The notes under the pieces were generated by a model. That model made no database searches. It saw only the letters and a program-made list of their open reading frames with translations, and had not been told where the DNA came from. Shown one piece after another: positions 7,049 through 8,093 of a stretch of DNA of 8,093 nucleotides (the stretch's first letter is position 1; each line of letters starts with the position of its first letter). The position numbers were made by a program, and so were the translations under genes. Source of the DNA: Desulfobacteraceae bacterium (GTDB lineage Bacteria; Desulfobacterota; Desulfobacteria; Desulfobacterales; JAABSP01); NCBI GenBank assembly GCA_011390035.1, contig JAABTE010000110.1, positions 1 to 8,093 on the forward strand, read 5' to 3'.

Positions 7049-7166
7049 GTCCCGGCGTTGTTTCCCCTCGCCTTTTTCCGGCCACGGGGCGGCAAAACGG
7101 AGGTATCAGCACGATAATACAAGACAAAATCCATCCATGCCATCAATTGCAAATTGCCGGAAAAAG

Positions 7167-7182
7167 TGGTATGAATATTGCT
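7167..7182 (+). promoter_or_regulatory. Possible sigma54 promoter of the oxidoreductase
   Basis: TGGTATGAATATTGCT keeps GG-N10-GC and matches TGGCACG-N4-TTGCW except for T at the fourth and sixth positions. Predicted start near 7193, giving a leader of about 61 bases. Confidence 0.55.
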
Positions 7183-7253
7183 TTCCAGGTGAGGGACATA
7201 AAAACAGGCAACCCAACCCCTTTCAGGGAGTCGTCTTACAGAGGAGATGCATC

Positions 7254-8093
7254 ATGGATAAATCGGTTTACAGCTTGTGCTTCATGTGCTCGGTCCGCTG
7301 CCCCATCCGGGTGGACGTGGAGAACGGGCGCGTCAAATGGATTCAGGGAAACCCTCACGTGGCCGGCATCGACAACGCCCTGTGCCCCAGGGGCGCGGCG
7401 GGCATCTCGATGCTGTACGACCCGGAGCGGGTGCAGACCCCGCTGATCCGCGAGGGCGAGCGCGGCGCGGGGGCCTGGCGCAAGGCCACCTGGCCCGAGG
7501 CCCTGGACTATGTGGCGGACAAGCTCAAATCCATCATCGAGCGCCACGGCGGCGAAAGCGTGCTCTTCGGCGAGCGGGCCAACCTGACCACGCCGGTGAG
7601 CAAGACCTTCATGCGGGCCATCGGCTCTCCCAACCATTTCACCCACGACGCCTTGTGCAAGGGCTCGGTGAACACCGCCTGCCGCTCCCTTTTCGGATAC
7701 ACCGACGCCCAGATGGGCATGGACTATAAGAACGCCAAACACATCGTGCTGTACGGCCGCAACATGTTCGAGGCCATCAACATCAAGGAGGTCAACAACC
7801 TGATGGCGGCCCTTGAAAGCGGCGCCAAGCTGACCTACATCGACCCCCGTGTGACGGTGACGGCCACCAAGGCCCACCGCTACTGGATGATCCGCCCCGG
7901 CACCGACCTTGCCCTCAACTACGCCCTGATGCACATCATCCTGAAAGAAAAGCTCTACGACGAGCCCTACGTTCGCAAATATATCGAGGGTTTGGAGGAT
8001 CTTCAGGATTTCGTCCGCCCCTATACGCCGGAATGGGCCGAGGAGGAGACGGGCATTCCCGCGGGCGAGATGGTGGCCCTGGCCCGGGAGGCG
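7254..8093 (+). CDS. Molybdopterin oxidoreductase (DMSO reductase family), 5' part
   Basis: The frame is open for 280 codons to the window edge. An N-terminal [4Fe-4S] motif has Cys9, Cys12, Cys16 and Cys44 (CxxCx3C, then CPRG), followed by the molybdopterin fold. Cys135 in THDALCKGS sits where many members carry the molybdenum ligand, as in the thiosulfate, polysulfide and arsenate reductase group; GTDLALNYALMH is also typical of the family. Members transfer electrons to or from substrates such as thiosulfate, polysulfide, arsenate or formate through bis-MGD; the substrate here is unknown. There is no Tat signal: the protein begins directly at the cluster domain, and the 60 bases upstream encode no twin-arginine segment, so it is probably cytoplasmic. 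ATG 7254 has GAGGAG (7241-7246) seven bases upstream. Iron-sulfur and membrane subunits would be expected just downstream, outside the window. Transcribed divergently from the TSUP operon. Confidence 0.9.
   Translation, partial: MDKSVYSLCFMCSVRCPIRVDVENGRVKWIQGNPHVAGIDNALCPRGAAGISMLYDPERVQTPLIREGERGAGAWRKATWPEALDYVADKLKSIIERHGGESVLFGERANLTTPVSKTFMRAIGSPNHFTHDALCKGSVNTACRSLFGYTDAQMGMDYKNAKHIVLYGRNMFEAINIKEVNNLMAALESGAKLTYIDPRVTVTATKAHRYWMIRPGTDLALNYALMHIILKEKLYDEPYVRKYIEGLEDLQDFVRPYTPEWAEEETGIPAGEMVALAREA

Larger units (their letters stand above)
6645..7253. promoter_or_regulatory. Divergent control region between transporter operon and oxidoreductase
   Basis: 609 bases with no credible gene, separating a minus-strand operon from a + strand gene. 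From left to right it holds an operator-like palindrome, a sigma54 promoter (minus), an AT-rich nested dyad with an IHF match, GC-rich palindromes, two inverted enhancer-like dyads, and a weaker sigma54-like promoter (+). Composition switches sharply between AT-rich islands (6844-6879, 6944-7048) and G/C blocks. An NtrC-type activator is encoded in the operon it would control. Confidence 0.75.

Noticed and set aside
6791..7117. 108-codon + frame in the control region
   Set aside because: No ribosome site, no domain, and it overlies the promoter, IHF and dyad elements.
7236..7934. 232-codon minus-strand frame opposite the oxidoreductase
   Set aside because: The + strand encodes an unmistakable [4Fe-4S]/molybdopterin N-terminus open to the window edge.

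Overview
The window is GC-rich bacterial DNA. Gene types and gene style point to an anaerobic sulfate-reducing or related Desulfobacterota (the former Deltaproteobacteria), perhaps near Desulfosarcina/Desulfococcus. This rests on the combination of a TauE/SafE (TSUP) transporter, small membrane proteins, an NtrC-type two-component system and a molybdopterin oxidoreductase. It is an inference from gene content, not a database match.

Left part (1-1321) looks like a small accessory patch. It holds the broken C-terminal end of a DUF4351 (Rpn-type) gene on the + strand, with the reading frame lost at a run of eight C. A 357-base gene-free stretch follows, with a short ctgatt tandem repeat and two hairpins. 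Then comes a minus-strand membrane-anchored Mrr-type restriction endonuclease with a C-terminal zinc ribbon.

Centre (1471-6644) is a five-gene minus-strand cluster, read right to left: TSUP transporter, 209-aa membrane protein, about 182-aa exported or membrane protein with a pentapeptide-repeat leader, membrane histidine kinase, and sigma54-dependent response regulator. Gaps are about 27-125 bases, as expected for one operon. Small oddities include a strong hairpin behind the transporter gene, a 15-bp minisatellite inside a coding region, and a 20-bp tandem duplication across the kinase stop codon.

Right part (6645-8093) is a 609-base divergent control region followed by the 5' 280 codons of a DMSO-reductase-family molybdopterin oxidoreductase on the + strand, which runs off the window. 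The control region contains a full-consensus sigma54 -24/-12 promoter facing the operon, a weaker sigma54-like promoter facing the oxidoreductase, a consensus IHF site inside a nested dyad, and two inverted copies of an 18-bp CGCAA-N8-TTGC dyad that fit enhancer sites.

The simplest model is that the encoded NtrC-type regulator binds the central dyads and drives both its own operon and the oxidoreductase through sigma54. The kinase, possibly with the small membrane proteins, would sense the cue. The transporter and oxidoreductase would handle a common substrate, possibly a sulfur oxyanion or organosulfonate. The substrate is a guess. No tRNA, rRNA, CRISPR array or complete mobile element was seen.
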